From Orychophragmus violaceus (Eukaryota > Streptophyta > Magnoliopsida > Brassicales > Brassicaceae), in NCBI GenBank assembly GCA_030180135.1, contig CM058238.1, positions 46,403,765-46,467,764 of the forward strand: a stretch of 64,000 bases of DNA, in the 5' to 3' direction. This document shows, piece after piece, positions 1 through 10,900 of the stretch. How positions within the stretch are numbered: position 1 is the first letter of the stretch; each line of letters begins with the position of its first letter. Made by a program: the position numbers and the translations under genes. Below the pieces are notes generated by a model that had not been told where the DNA came from, did no database searches, and worked only from the letters and a program-made list of their open reading frames with translations.

Positions 1-1370
1 ATAACTTATAAGAAAACTCGCATTGCATTCAAAATTTCTTTGTTTAACCTCATAAGAATGCAATGATTCCGAGACCCATGTTCAACTAAAACCAAAGTGG
101 GCCACTGGCCGTCACCCGGAATTAGCTTTACTTGGTAAGCATGCACACAGCTAGTTATATCCATATAACTCTCGGTTGTGAATTGGGCCCAAGGCCCAAT
201 TCACCAGATGTCTCAAGGCCCGGGACTCCCGATGGCCCAGTCAAGGAAACCAATCTCTTACAGCCAAATAATCACTAAAGTCTGGGACTCCCAATGAAAT
301 TAGTGACTATATACTACTTTACTTACGCAAAAACAGACACCTCACACTGTAAGCCATATCTGTAATTGAATAAGCGTTAAGTAGCTGACAAGATTGGGCA
401 AGACATCCAAGCTTGATATTGGTTTTGAGGATTTTAGGTTTTGTTTCCAAAAATAGAAGATTACTATTTTGGGAAACTTACTTATTTTAGAAACTTTCTA
501 AATCTAGAAACATGCTAAAAATAGAAATTTCTAATTTAATATTTTATTAAAGTTTTCGGTTGGGTCACAAATTATAGGCCCAATTCTTGGCCCAAGACCA
601 CAGAATTCCAATTGGCCCAATAATTTGACATAACCGAGTCGGTTCATTAATTCTGGTCCAAGACCAAATTAACTACTAAATCCAACTGGTTATTTACTAA
701 ACCAGACCGGCTCTAAATTATTTGGTCCAACCAAATCAAACTTAGACCAGCCTTCGGTTTAGGTTAAAATTCAATTTTGAATTTAAATCCGGTTTAACCA
801 GAAATTAAATAATACTAATTGTATTATATAATTTCCAGCAAACCGCGATTTGGGTTAACCGCTTGAACCACCAATTAAATTGGATCGGTTCGGTTAAGTC
901 CAAAATCAGGAAGAAACACCTTGTGTTTTAGCCAATTTTGACCTAACCTGCGGTTTCAGCTAAAGCTGACAATGAACCACAATCGGTTTGATTGGTTCAT
1001 TGTCGCGGGTTTGGGAAGAACGAACCGCGAAGCTCGGCTGAACCGATTGGCTACTCGCGGACCGTATGCCTCGCCAGCATATCGATCGATATCACGCTCC
1101 TGCGTCGATCGATACTCGCGTGCATCAGCTCGTTGCAATCGGGTCATCGGGACAGCGAGAAGCAATCGATCCGATTCATATCGATCGATATCTCGCTCCC
1201 TCGTCGATCGATACGGGCGATCACATCGCATACCGATGGGTTTCAATCGGATCATGCGATTTTCATATTAGGGTTTTTACAAGTTCTAATCAAATTTTAC
1301 TCATAAAATCGATTCATCAAACTAATAAACAACCTAAATATGATCCAAACAGCAAAAACCTAACAACCTA
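1..1370 (-). mobile_element. 5' leader of a copia element leaving the window at the left
   Basis: Untranslated leader of a minus-strand Ty1/copia element whose gag should start just beyond base 1. It is recognised by similarity to the two leaders at 40495-42097 and 42266-43862: the shared blocks include GTGGGCCACTGGCCGTCACC near 96, GGCCCGGGACTCCCGATGGCC near 216, short GGAAACTTTCTAA-like repeats near 470-530, and an AACCGG-rich stretch at 600-900. A GC-rich island at 1075-1260 carries repeated TCGATCGAT words inside an otherwise AT-rich region. The small ORFs over the island run on both strands and look like composition artefacts. No gag or pol lies in the window for this copy. Confidence 0.8.
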
Positions 1371-1383
1371 GGCTCTGATACCA
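1371..1383 (-). promoter_or_regulatory. Primer-binding site (initiator tRNA-Met)
   Basis: Read on the minus strand this is TGGTATCAGAGCC, complementary to the 3' end of plant initiator tRNA-Met, as is usual in copia elements. One base separates it from the LTR. It fixes the orientation of the element (minus) and marks 1385-2022 as its 5' LTR. Confidence 0.88.
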
Positions 1384-1384
1384 C

Positions 1385-2022
1385 TGTGGGATTATGTGTG
1401 TTCATTGGTGTAATTATCAGATTACAACCTAACATAATCAACTAGGATCTAGGTGATTTGCAGTTGAATCATAAACAGATCAGGATCATTACCTTATGAT
1501 TGCAGCGGATTGATCAAAGGAATATCGAGATCTGCAAGAGCTGATGATAACCGGCTCCTCCTAGGTATCCACACGCTTACAAGCTACTGGATCAGGCTGC
1601 TAGACCAAGCTGGAACAACAGAGAGAGAGAGGACGGCCAGACCTAGAAAAATCGCAGACCCTTAGGCTTAATGGCGCCTCTCTTCCTTTATATGGGCCCA
1701 AGTAATTAAACTAATGGCCTATTAGGCTTTTGGGCCCAAGACCCAAATCAGACAAAAGACTGTATTTTGTCTGGCCCAATTCTCTGTACAAATACAGTAA
1801 ATGCCTTGCATCTTACCGTATTAATTCCATTTAAATTTCCCGTTAGCTATGGTGTGTGACCCTTTGGGATCATACAATACTGGTAATAAGTCCTAAACTT
1901 ATAGATCAAGAGCGGGCTCTAGCAAGTCATCATGATCACCCAGTATTTATGACTTATGTCTGATCTCGACACTTATCATACTTTCTAGAGATAGTACAGT
2001 AGATTTCAGGACATTCCCAACA
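1385..2022 (-). repeat. Copia 5' LTR (638 bp)
   Basis: Begins TGTGGGA and ends TCCCAACA on the plus strand, giving the short inverted TG...CA termini of an LTR, and sits beside the primer-binding site. Its length equals that of the LTR at 43878-44515, with which it shares blocks such as the GGGATCATA and GACTTATGTCTGATC segments, but it is clearly diverged, so it is a related subfamily. The matching 3' LTR lies outside the window, so insertion age cannot be estimated. The next five bases, atata, are the presumed target-site copy. Confidence 0.82.
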
Positions 2023-2345
2023 ATATAGTAATTAGAGTTTTAATTATTGAATTTTTGTTTATAATTTAGAGTTTTAGGGTTTGTTTAGGGTTTAGGGTAT
2101 AGGGTTTGAAGGATGTTTAAGGTTTTAAGTGTTGTACTTAATTTTATATGTTATATTGTAAATTGGGTTTTATTTATTAGACTTTGTTTATAATTTAGAG
2201 TTTTAGTGTTTATTTAGGGTTTAGGGTATTATAGGGTTTGAAGGGTAATGTTTAATGTTTTATAGTAATGTACTTAATTTTATATGTTATATAGTAATTG
2301 GGGTTTTATTTATTAGATTTTGTTTATAATTTAGAGTTTGTATAT
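2023..2345. repeat. Telomere-like AGGGTTT-rich direct repeats
   Basis: About two and a half imperfect copies of a 130-136-bp unit. The anchor GTTTATAATTTAGAG recurs near 2057, 2186 and 2322. Inside the units are runs of the plant telomere heptamer, for example GGGTTTAGGGTATAGGGTTT around 2089-2108. This is AT-rich and non-coding; it may be an interstitial telomere-like tract or the inner part of the CACTA element that ends at 2693. Confidence 0.6.
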
Positions 2346-2693
2346 ATAGAATTTTTTGCGGCTAATTTGCGACTATTTTGCGACTGTTTCGCAAAAAAAT
2401 TAGTCACAAATTAGGTACAACAGGCTTGGCCCAATAAAAACGTGGTTTTATACCGTCTTTTTGCGATAAAAAGAGAAACGGTTTAGCGACCCGCCGAATT
2501 TAGTCGCTATGTAGTCGCTATTTAGCGACTATATAGCGATGTATAAGTTGCGGTCGCAATTTAGCGACTAAAGAGCGACTTTTCCCTATTAGTCGCAAAA
2601 TCAGTCGCACTTAGTCGGTAGGTACTCGTAAAATTTAGCGACTGTTAATTCAGTCGTAATTTGCAGTCGCAAAAAACCTGTTTTCTTGTAGTG
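2346..2693. mobile_element. CACTA (En/Spm-type) transposon terminus with subterminal repeats
   Basis: The block ends in TTTTCTTGTAGTG, the reverse complement of the CACTACAAGAAAA terminal repeat of plant CACTA transposons. Upstream of the end are many copies, in both orientations, of a TAGCGACT/AGTCGC word (near 2480-2680), as expected for subterminal transposase-binding repeats. No opposite CACTACAAG end is visible to the left before the copia LTR, so this is a truncated copy or one whose other end was lost. No transposase coding is present. Confidence 0.65.
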
Positions 2694-3215
2694 TTTCTCA
2701 ACATAATCTGGAATTTTACGGTGGTATATTACTAGAGAAGCTTATGAGTTTGTTTATCTTGGTTGATGCTTCAACGAATCGTTACAATCAGTCTGTTTTG
2801 AAAACCATGATTTTTTTTACCATGGAGCTCAACTACTTTGGAAATCCAAGTTTGGATATCTACAGTGATGAAGATTATATTCTAAAGGTTTACTTCGAAG
2901 TGGATTTTCAGGTGGTGAAAATTATGGGCGATGTAATATTTGTTTCAGTCTTACAGAACATATTGTTGCCATGGACGACAACATCAATCAGAAGAACAAT
3001 GCTCTGTTTGTGGGATTTACAAAGCATATTCCCACACGTGCATCTTGAGAAAGTGGCTCATTAATTGTTTTTAGTGAAAATTACTCTAATGAATCTTTAA
3101 ACTAATTACTAATTTAGTATTTTTATCCTAAGTTTACTAACTTAGTGTTAAAGAGGTGTAAAATGACATAATTATTTATTTCAATATACTTACCATTTAT
3201 AATATTTTTATCTAA
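2694..3215 (+). other. Unrecognised stretch with a 106-codon open frame
   Basis: A plus-strand frame at 2744-3064 stays open for 106 codons in sequence of near-genic composition, unlike the AT-rich DNA that follows. I recognise no domain. It may be an exon or pseudogene fragment related to the remnants at 5881-6900. From 3065 to 3215 I see only AT-rich sequence with no feature. Confidence 0.25.
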
Positions 3216-5050
3216 AAAATCTTTAAAAATAAAAATATAAAACTTTATTTAATATAAAATATGATTTTTTTTTTAAAAGGAAACAAAGAATATTTCAGTT
3301 TTTGAAAGAAAATAATATTTCCATTTTTGAAATAATCATATAATTTAATTGCCTTAAATATTTTTGAAAATAGCCATAAAATCAATTAAAAATATTCTAA
3401 ATATTTAAAAATACTTACATAAATAATTAGTTTATAAATTTTATTAATTCAAAACACTTAAATAAATTATTGCTTATTTCGGTATTTGCATAAATTTATG
3501 ATTAATTCAAAACACTTACATAAATAATTAGTTATAAATTTTTGGGATTTTGAAATTGAAATTTTCAAAAATAAATGTTAAAATCTTTAAAAATAAAAAT
3601 AAAAAACTTTATTGAATATAAAATTCGATTAAAAAGGAAACAAAGAATATTTCCTTTTTTTGAAAAGAAACTAATATTTCCATATTTGAAATAATCATAT
3701 AAAATAATTGCCTTAAATAAATAATTTCATAAATTTCCATAAAATCAATTAAAAATATTTCCTAAATATTTAAAAATACTTACAAAACAATGAGTTTATA
3801 AGTTTTTATTCATTCAAAACACTTAAATAAATTATTGCTTATTTCGTTATTTGCATAAATTTATTATTAATTCAAAACACTTACATAAGTAATTAGTTAT
3901 AAATTTTTGGGATTTTCAAATTGAAAATTTTCAAAAATAAATTTTAAAATCTTTAAATAAAAATAAAAATCTTTATTTAATATAAAATTCGATTTAAAAA
4001 AGGAAACAAATAATATTTCCTTTTTTGAAAGAAAATAATATTTCCATATTTGAAATAATCATATAAAATAATTGCCTTAAATTAATAATTTCAAAAATTG
4101 CCATAAAATCAATTAAAAATATTTCCTAAATATTTAAAAATACTTACAAAAATAATTAGTTTATAAGTTTTTATTCATTCAAAACACTTAAATAAATGAT
4201 TGCTTATTTCGGTATTTTCATAAATTTATTATTAATTCAAAACACTTACATAAATAATTAGTTATAAATTTTTGGGATTTTCAAAATGAAATTTTTCAAA
4301 AATAAATTTTAAAATCTTTAAAAATATAAATAAAAAACTTTATTTAATATAAAATTCGATTTAAAAAGGAAACAAAGAATATTTCCTTTTTTGAAAGAAA
4401 ATAATATTTCCATATTTGAAAAAATCATATAAAATAATTGTCTTAAATAAATAATTTCAAAAATTGCCATAAAATCAATTAAAAATATTTTCTAAATATT
4501 TAAAAATACTTACAAAATAATTAGTTTATAGTTTTTATTCATTCAAAACACTTACCTAAATTATTGCTTATTTTGATATTTGCATAAATTTATTATTAAT
4601 TCAAAACATTTACATAAATAATTAGTTGTAATTTTTGGCATTTTCATATTGAAAATTTTCAAAAATAAAATTTAAAATCTTTAAAAATAAAAATACAAAA
4701 CTTTATTTAATATAAAATTCAATTTAAAAAAAAAAAGAAACAAAGAATATGTCCGTTTTTGAAAGAAAATAATATTTCCATTTTCGAAATAATCATATAA
4801 GTTAATTTTCTTAAAGAAATATTTTGGAAAATTGCCATAAAATCATTTAAAAATATTTCCTAAATATTTAAAAATATTTACATAAATAATAAGTTTATTA
4901 ATTATTATTATTAATTCAAAATACTTACATAAATTATTGCTTATTTCGGTGTTGCATAAATTTATTATTAATTCAAAACACTTACATAAATAATTAGTTA
5001 TATATTTTGGGATTTTTAAATTGAAATTTTTCAAAAATAAATTTTAAAAT
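3216..5050. repeat. Five-copy AT-rich tandem repeat, unit about 366 bp
   Basis: The anchor GGAAACAAAGAATATTTC recurs at about 3279, 3636, 4002, 4368 and 4737, giving spacings of about 357, 366, 366 and 369 bp. Each unit carries the same order of words: AAAATCTTTAAAAAT, GGAAACAAAGAA, AATAATCATATAA, TTGCCATAAAATCAATT, a TATTTAAAAATACTTAC block, GCTTATTTCGGTATTTGCATAAA and TAATTAGTTATAAATTTTTGGG. The first and last units are the most diverged, as usual in arrays homogenised by unequal exchange. No coding. Confidence 0.88.
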
Positions 5051-5880
5051 CTATTAACCTACATATTTTCTAACGATATTATATTTTAAAAGTTTCAGAA
5101 ATCATTTTTTGTATAGTCATAAGTTTATTTTAAATTTAAAATTAGTGTTAAACAATAATTAATGAAATACAAACAAATTTGCAAATAAAAAAAATTTAAT
5201 TCTAAAATGGCACGTCAGTAAATTTGAAAAATCTGTAGAAACTTAAAATAAATCTGTAACAAATGAAATAAATCTGTAACACTATAAGACTAGTTTTGTA
5301 ATTTTTTTAATCCTTTCGTCTTTGTAACAGAGTTTCCTAAATCTGCAACAAATGCAAAAAATCAGTAACACTGTAAATAAAATTTGTAATTTAAATCCGC
5401 AAATTATTGAAAAAACTGCAAATCATATAAAAATCTTCAACACTAGCCAAAAATGTACAACTAAAATCCGCAGAAATTTAAAAAATCTGTAACAAACTAA
5501 ACAAATCTGTAACACTACGTACTACTTTAGTAATAAAAAAGCAACAATATTAATCCGCAACAAAGAAAAAAAATCTGTCACACGTAAATTTAAATCTGCA
5601 CCCATAAATCTGTAAATTTCCCAAACAAATCTGCAATCACAAAATCTTCAACACAAGGCTGCGGTTTTAAATTCGTAGGGAAGATGGCAATTTCGTAAAT
5701 AAGTAATTTTTTGTTGACATGGAAAAAAACATTAATGGCAATTCTGTAATTATTTTTTTCTTTCTAAATGGTTATGAGGGTACTTTAGACAATAAAATAT
5801 AGAAAAAGAAGGTCAAAAATTAGTACTAGCCTAGTAATTGCTCTATTTTTTAAACTACATAAATAAATTACCCTTGTTTT
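5051..5880. repeat. AT-rich field of AATCTGTAAC-like motifs
   Basis: Between about 5220 and 5660 the word AAATCTGTAAC and close variants (AATCTGCAAC, AATCCGCAA, AATCTTCAAC, AATCTGTAGAA) occur more than a dozen times in the same orientation, at irregular spacing. This pattern resembles subterminal motif arrays of DNA transposons rather than a head-to-tail satellite. No terminal inverted repeat or transposase was found. From 5661 to 5880 the sequence is AT-rich with nothing recognised. Confidence 0.5.
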
Positions 5881-6900
5881 TAATCATGAAGGGTTGATGT
5901 GAAATGTGCTGTGTCATATCGTGATCACCGAGCTACGACGTTTCATCGCTGTGGGAAAGATCTCCACATAAAAATCTATAAAGATTTAGTGTTTGGCAGC
6001 TTTGAAGAAATTGTGTGCTATAATGCAGATGAATACAATGACCTATGGTTAAGTGAATTTCAAACAAATCAATGGGATGCACACTTCAAGGTGTTTGTTT
6101 CAACGAGGAAACTTACTATGGGGATTTTGGGGATGACACAATAAGAATTTCATCTTATTGCCAAGGTATATCAACAAACATATATCATTTTAATACTTGG
6201 ACTTTACTTTACCATGCCAAAGAAAATGAGGAGTTCATGACGGTTGCGGTCCATTCTCATCGTACACAATGCCGTTTGGATGCTTACAAGGCGAAGTCGG
6301 ATGCTAATGATGCAATTATTTCGCTGTCACTAACACCATTGCTCAATGTTGCCCTGTATCGACAGATTGAGAACACAACTTTAAGAAATTTGTTGTTCGT
6401 CCTTGGTCTAATTTCTCACATGACTCTTACAGTGTGAGTGATGAGTTCGAACTGTTTGAAATGTCTTGTTCCCTACCGCCATCACTTATTGGAGTGGCTC
6501 TTTCTAGCATGGGTAATGGTAAAAACCATTGTTTATTGTTGACACATGCAGGACGAGTATCATACGAAGTGGTCAAGTGGCTTCATCCATGGAGGAGTTC
6601 ATGTCTTCTTATTCCTTGGTTAGGTCTAAGTGACGTCGGGGGTATTTTTTGAAGACAAACTTACTTTTTTAGCTTTTACCGACATGCCATATACACAGTC
6701 CCACAAATTTCTTGACTTCTTCCGCCGTGAAATTCTTTTGGTGATTAGAGTGGATTGGAAGTTCTGTTTTATTCGGGGTTTTATCGTGAGTGTTGTTGTC
6801 TCTCATGTTGGTCTTTCGATGGCCTTGATCGAATTGGAGCTTGATAAAGTACAAAGTTTTGTTTGTCTCGTCGATTTTTCTCAGTTTGTAGCATCATATT
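5881..6900 (+). pseudogene. Unrecognised coding-like remnant, broken by stops and by the Tat insertion
   Basis: Plus-strand frames at 5899-6144, 6072-6437, 6434-6652 and 6630-6977 follow one another with overlaps, as in a gene with several frameshifts, and the composition is genic. I do not recognise the protein. The Tat element inserted at 6900 (TSD atatt, 6896-6900 and 22286-22290), so sequence from 22286 once followed directly. A degraded host gene or a gene fragment carried by a DNA transposon are both possible. Confidence 0.35.
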
Positions 6901-7546
6901 TGTTATTACCGAGATGGTCACGAGGTCGGGATGCGCGTCTTGCTGGAGAATCGACGTGCTCGGTCCGAAGGAACTAAGTTATTCTTGAGAAGGAACCGAC
7001 TAGATTCAGAGATAAGTAAGAATAAAGTAATGCTCGGAAAGAAAGAATAAAGGATCGTGTTCGGGGTTCTTTGTTGAGAATAATACGCTCGGGATGAGCG
7101 TAGTTGGTATTTAGATTCCCGAGCAAGTCAGAAGACGTGCTCGGTTTACAATTCGGGAAATTGACTCTAGAGAGAGAAAGTAGTAAGAAGTGCACAAATC
7201 CCAAAAAAGTTACATTGATGTACAGTGACGACTCCTATTTATAGTAAAATACGGTCGTACTTTCTACAGGCCGTTGACCGCTTGTCGAGTTCGTGCGGGT
7301 TGGGCCGTACTTGGTGACGTGATGGGCCGAGCCGTACATTCCTTGGACGTTTGTGCAGCTGAGCCGGCTCGTTGTTGTTTTGTTCAGGTCGAGCCGAGCC
7401 GAGCCGATGTAACGAGCTCGGTCTGACGTATTCGTTCTGGCCCTTTATCGCTTGTTGGGCCTTGGATTTCTTATTGGGCCGATCTTGAGTTGAAGAATAG
7501 GTATTGGGCCTTCTAAATGGGTGGGGTGCTAAACCCATATATAACA
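6901..7546 (-). repeat. Tat 3' LTR
   Basis: Starts TGTTATTACC and ends ATATATAACA on the plus strand. It differs from the right LTR at two positions seen by eye: the A of GAGCAAGTC and the G of GAATAGGTA. A minus-strand TATA box, read CTATAAATAG, lies at 7235-7244 with its counterpart at 21974-21983 in the 5' LTR; transcription of gag-pol should start a few tens of bases downstream of the right-hand copy. Short direct repeats of GAGCC lie near 7391-7406. Confidence 0.94.
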
Positions 7547-7560
7547 GTAAGCCCCCCCCA
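7547..7560 (-). promoter_or_regulatory. Tat polypurine tract
   Basis: On the minus strand this reads TGGGGGGGGCTTAC and abuts the 3' LTR. Its position and purine content fit the plus-strand DNA primer of the element. Confidence 0.75.
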
Positions 7561-7822
7561 GTTCGTCGATCTTCGTGGTATCGAGGTCGGCGGATTTGAT
7601 CAGTGCTTAGTTGGGCCAATATTTATTCGGAATCGGCCCGGTCCGTTAATTGAATCCGTGTGCCTTTTTTCTTCTTCTTCGGGGGGGTGCGAGAAATTTC
7701 TTGGGAACTGGCGAGGCATCGAAGAGTCGCCTTGTTGCAATGATGGCATCTATAAACGTGGGAAGCCGAAGGGTTGCGTAGGGGTCATCATTGCGCTTGT
7801 CTCGAGATTTTCCCCGCCCGCT

Positions 7823-7830
7823 TATATATA
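7823..7830 (+). promoter_or_regulatory. Candidate TATA box of the antisense gene
   Basis: TATATATA about 110 bp upstream of the first in-frame ATG candidate of the antisense gene, followed by a pyrimidine-rich stretch (CTCTTCTCC and similar) typical of a plant transcription start and 5' UTR. It lies inside the Tat element between the 3' LTR and the antisense coding region, so the antisense gene seems to have its own promoter. Inferred from position only. Confidence 0.4.
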
Positions 7831-7941
7831 CCTTGCTCCGCTCTTCTCCAGTTTCATTTCTCTCCTTTCGCAGGTATTTCGCTCTCCCTTCTCTCTAGAT
7901 TTTTCTCTCTCTAGGTTTGTTGCTTTGTTGTATTGTAAGTT

Positions 7942-10900
7942 ATGAGAATCGATTCCAGTTCAGCGTCTTCCTCGGGTCGGGACTTGTATTCGTTAGATTA
8001 TCCGAAGATGATTCCGTTCAGTCCAGTTCGTCGGTAGGTCAGCTAGTCTCCTCGCCTGGCTCGGGACGAACGGAGGTCATTTCCCAGAATCCTGACGATA
8101 ACCGAACTCATGATCCGACGGCCTCGGGCAGTGTACAGAGTTTCCGTGTGCCTTATTTGATCGATTCCGAAGACGACGGTGCTCGGCCCTGGATCCCGTT
8201 GAACCAGAACTTGGGCTCTCTTCCCGTGAAGGCAGAGGTGGTGGCTACGGTTGACCAGGCTCGGTGCGACAGGATGGTGGTGGAACCGAGGAGACCGAGT
8301 AAGGCTCGGAAGACGGGGCGAAAGGCTGCGGATGGCCCGAAGAAGACGCGTCCGGTTCGTGAAGTTCTTCCGACGAAATGCTCGGAGGATGACTCGGCGT
8401 GGCTGAGGGACAACTGTGATCCTGGGGGTATTGACCGGCTCGAGCTTCGCAAACCTGAGTCGCACGAGAGGCCCTGGGATTGTCCCGAGGGGTGGATATG
8501 CTTGTACGATTTTTGGTTCAGGGGTATCCACCTTCGGTTCCCTCTACCGAGGTTGCTGGTGGCTTATTGCGAAGAGAGAAGGATTGCTATGTCCCAGCTG
8601 TGCCCGGCCGCTGTTCAAAACTTGGTTGGATCCATGATTCTGGCCTCCGAGTGTGGAGTGGAGATGACTCTTCGGTTTTTTGAAGAGATAACGACAATTT
8701 CCACAAACCCTACTACCGTCGGGACCCGGTATGTCTGTATGCGTACTCGTTATGGGGAGAAGGTCGTCATCGGGAAACCGTCTAAAATTGACGACTGGCA
8801 GGATCGCTACTTTTATGTTCGGGTTAATTCCGCCTCGGTTCCCGATCCTGAGAGGCCGTATAGGACGCTCTGGAATCATCTTCATGGTAATCTCTACTTC
8901 CTGCTCGTTCCTCTAAATAGACTAACTCATCCTCGTTCTCTCTTCTTGCAGATCGTCATTCTATCGATCTCCCAGTTCCAGACCAGTTTTTGTCGAAGCT
9001 ACATAGGCTCGTTGCTCGGAGTATCCAGAGGTGGCCAGACGTTCACGTTAGTCGGGTCAGGCGAGCCATAGAGTGTTCGGACGAAGGTATTCTTGTCGTT
9101 TTTGTCTTTTCTATGTTTCGCTTTTTTTTTTTACTTCTTCGATACGCATCGTATGTTCTGCAGGCTGTTATCTGCGTTCGGTCGAGTCTTTGATTGAGCA
9201 TAACAGTAGACCTCTCGTTCCGATCGTGCCGAAGAAGAGTCGGAAGCTAGAGATGGGTCGTATGGATCTGGAAGTTGTAAACTACGTCGAGGAGAATCTC
9301 GTCGATCAGCAGGAAAATCCTGTTGCGGAGCCAACAAATCCCTCCGAGCCACAGGTAAATCCTGTTGCCTTGGATCCAAATCGACCTTTTTCGCCATCGG
9401 TCGGGGAGGTCCCGCCCGGGATGGTTTTTGTAAACGAGTATCATCGGGATTTGTTTCGTCAGGTTTGCGAGGCGGTGGAGGCGGCCGAGGCTCAAAAGAA
9501 GAAAAGGAAAAAGAAGAAAAGGTCGCGGACCGAGGATGCGGCCGCAACTGAACCGGGAACTCCCCTTGTCCCTGAAGATGGTCGAGAGACCGAAGAGAAT
9601 GTTGACGTCTTCTCCTTAATCAGGAAGAAGAAAAAGAGGTCTGTTGACCCTTCGGGTCAAGCACTCGAGCCTTCCGAGCGGTCGGCTCTGGTGGTTCTTC
9701 CGGGTGCTACGGGTACCCAGGTCGGGGACGTCGAGGGTCCGAATGTTGATGATGCGGCCCTTCTGGAGCGTTCGATCGATGACCCGGGCGCTGGCCACGC
9801 TGAGGTTGAAGGCCGGGAAGAAGACGGGGATGCTGATCCTCGGGAGAACCAGTCTATTCCGGATCTGGATGAAATCGCCGGACTCACTTTCTTGGGTGGA
9901 CCGGATGAAGGGGCGTTCACAGACTATGGCTTCTCCGTTCGGTACGAAGGTGAGATGCCGATGGTTCGTGATGGTGGAGCTTGCGCGGACTTGTTCCGGA
10001 TGTTTCGGGAAAGTCCTCCGCATCCGTTGCCTCCGGTTGAGAATACGCACTTCCCTGATCGGAAGAAAGCGGCAGCCAAAGATATGGCTCGGGTAAGATT
10101 TAACTTATCCTATGATTTTTATCTTTGTTGGTTGTCCTCTTTCTAATCTCTTTCATTTCAGGGCCTTGCTAACTATAACCTTCTGTTCGATGCGTACGAG
10201 CAGAGGGAGGTCGACCTTGAGAAGGCGATCAGTGGGCTGAAGCGGGACCTTACCAAGGCTGGTAAGGTCATTGCCGAGCTAGAGGGGTATCGTGAGGTGT
10301 CATTACACGCGGTGGCGCTTCGATCGACCCTCGAAGATGAGCAGAGGAAGGTATCTGCTTTGGAAGAGAGAGTCGCTGGACTTTCGACTGAGAACGATCG
10401 GCTAAATACTGAGAATGTTCAGTGTCTGGCTGATTGCTCCAACGTTCGGGCCGAAGCCGATGAACTGATTGCTCGGGTATCCGATTTGGAGGGTAGGCTT
10501 GAATCCGAGTGTGCTCGGCTGAGATCCTCTCGTACGCGGGAAGTCCAGAAAGAGAGGCGGAAGATTTCTGAGAAAGCGCAGGCTCGGCTTTCTAAAATTA
10601 AGAAGGCTAACGAGGAGAAAGAGCTCGGGCGGAGGACCCAAATATTGATGAATCAGGCCGCTGCCGTTGCGTCCATGCTGGAGACATTGGTTAAGGAGGG
10701 ATTTGTTATTCCTCCTGATAGGATAGCCAAGGCTCATGCCGATGCTGCTCGTTTTAAGGAGGCGCTCATTATTAGAGAGGATGCATTCAAGGAGGAGGAA
10801 AGGCCGAAGTCACAATGACAAGGCCTAGAAGTCATTCCTTGGATGAGCTTTGGTGTGAGACAAAGAAGACCAAAGATGGATCAATACTTAGCTAAGCTAA

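Noticed and set aside
956..1371. Overlapping small ORFs over the CGATCG islands (also 41626-42063, 43402-43726)
   Set aside because: Frames are open on both strands because of palindromic GATC-rich composition; proteins are Arg/Ser/Asp repeats and differ between homologous leaders.
3216..5050. CRISPR array
   Set aside because: The period is ~366 bp with whole-unit similarity rather than short identical repeats with unique spacers, and the context is a plant genome.
5051..5880. Helitron 3' end
   Set aside because: CTAG occurs near the end of the AT-rich region, but no preceding GC-rich hairpin and no TC start were found.
8043..8531. Minus-strand frames opposite the antisense gene (also 8153-8452, 8544-8885, 9131-9547, 9616-10050, 10402-10737)
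   Set aside because: Shadows of the plus-strand exons, which are supported by splice junctions and frame continuity.
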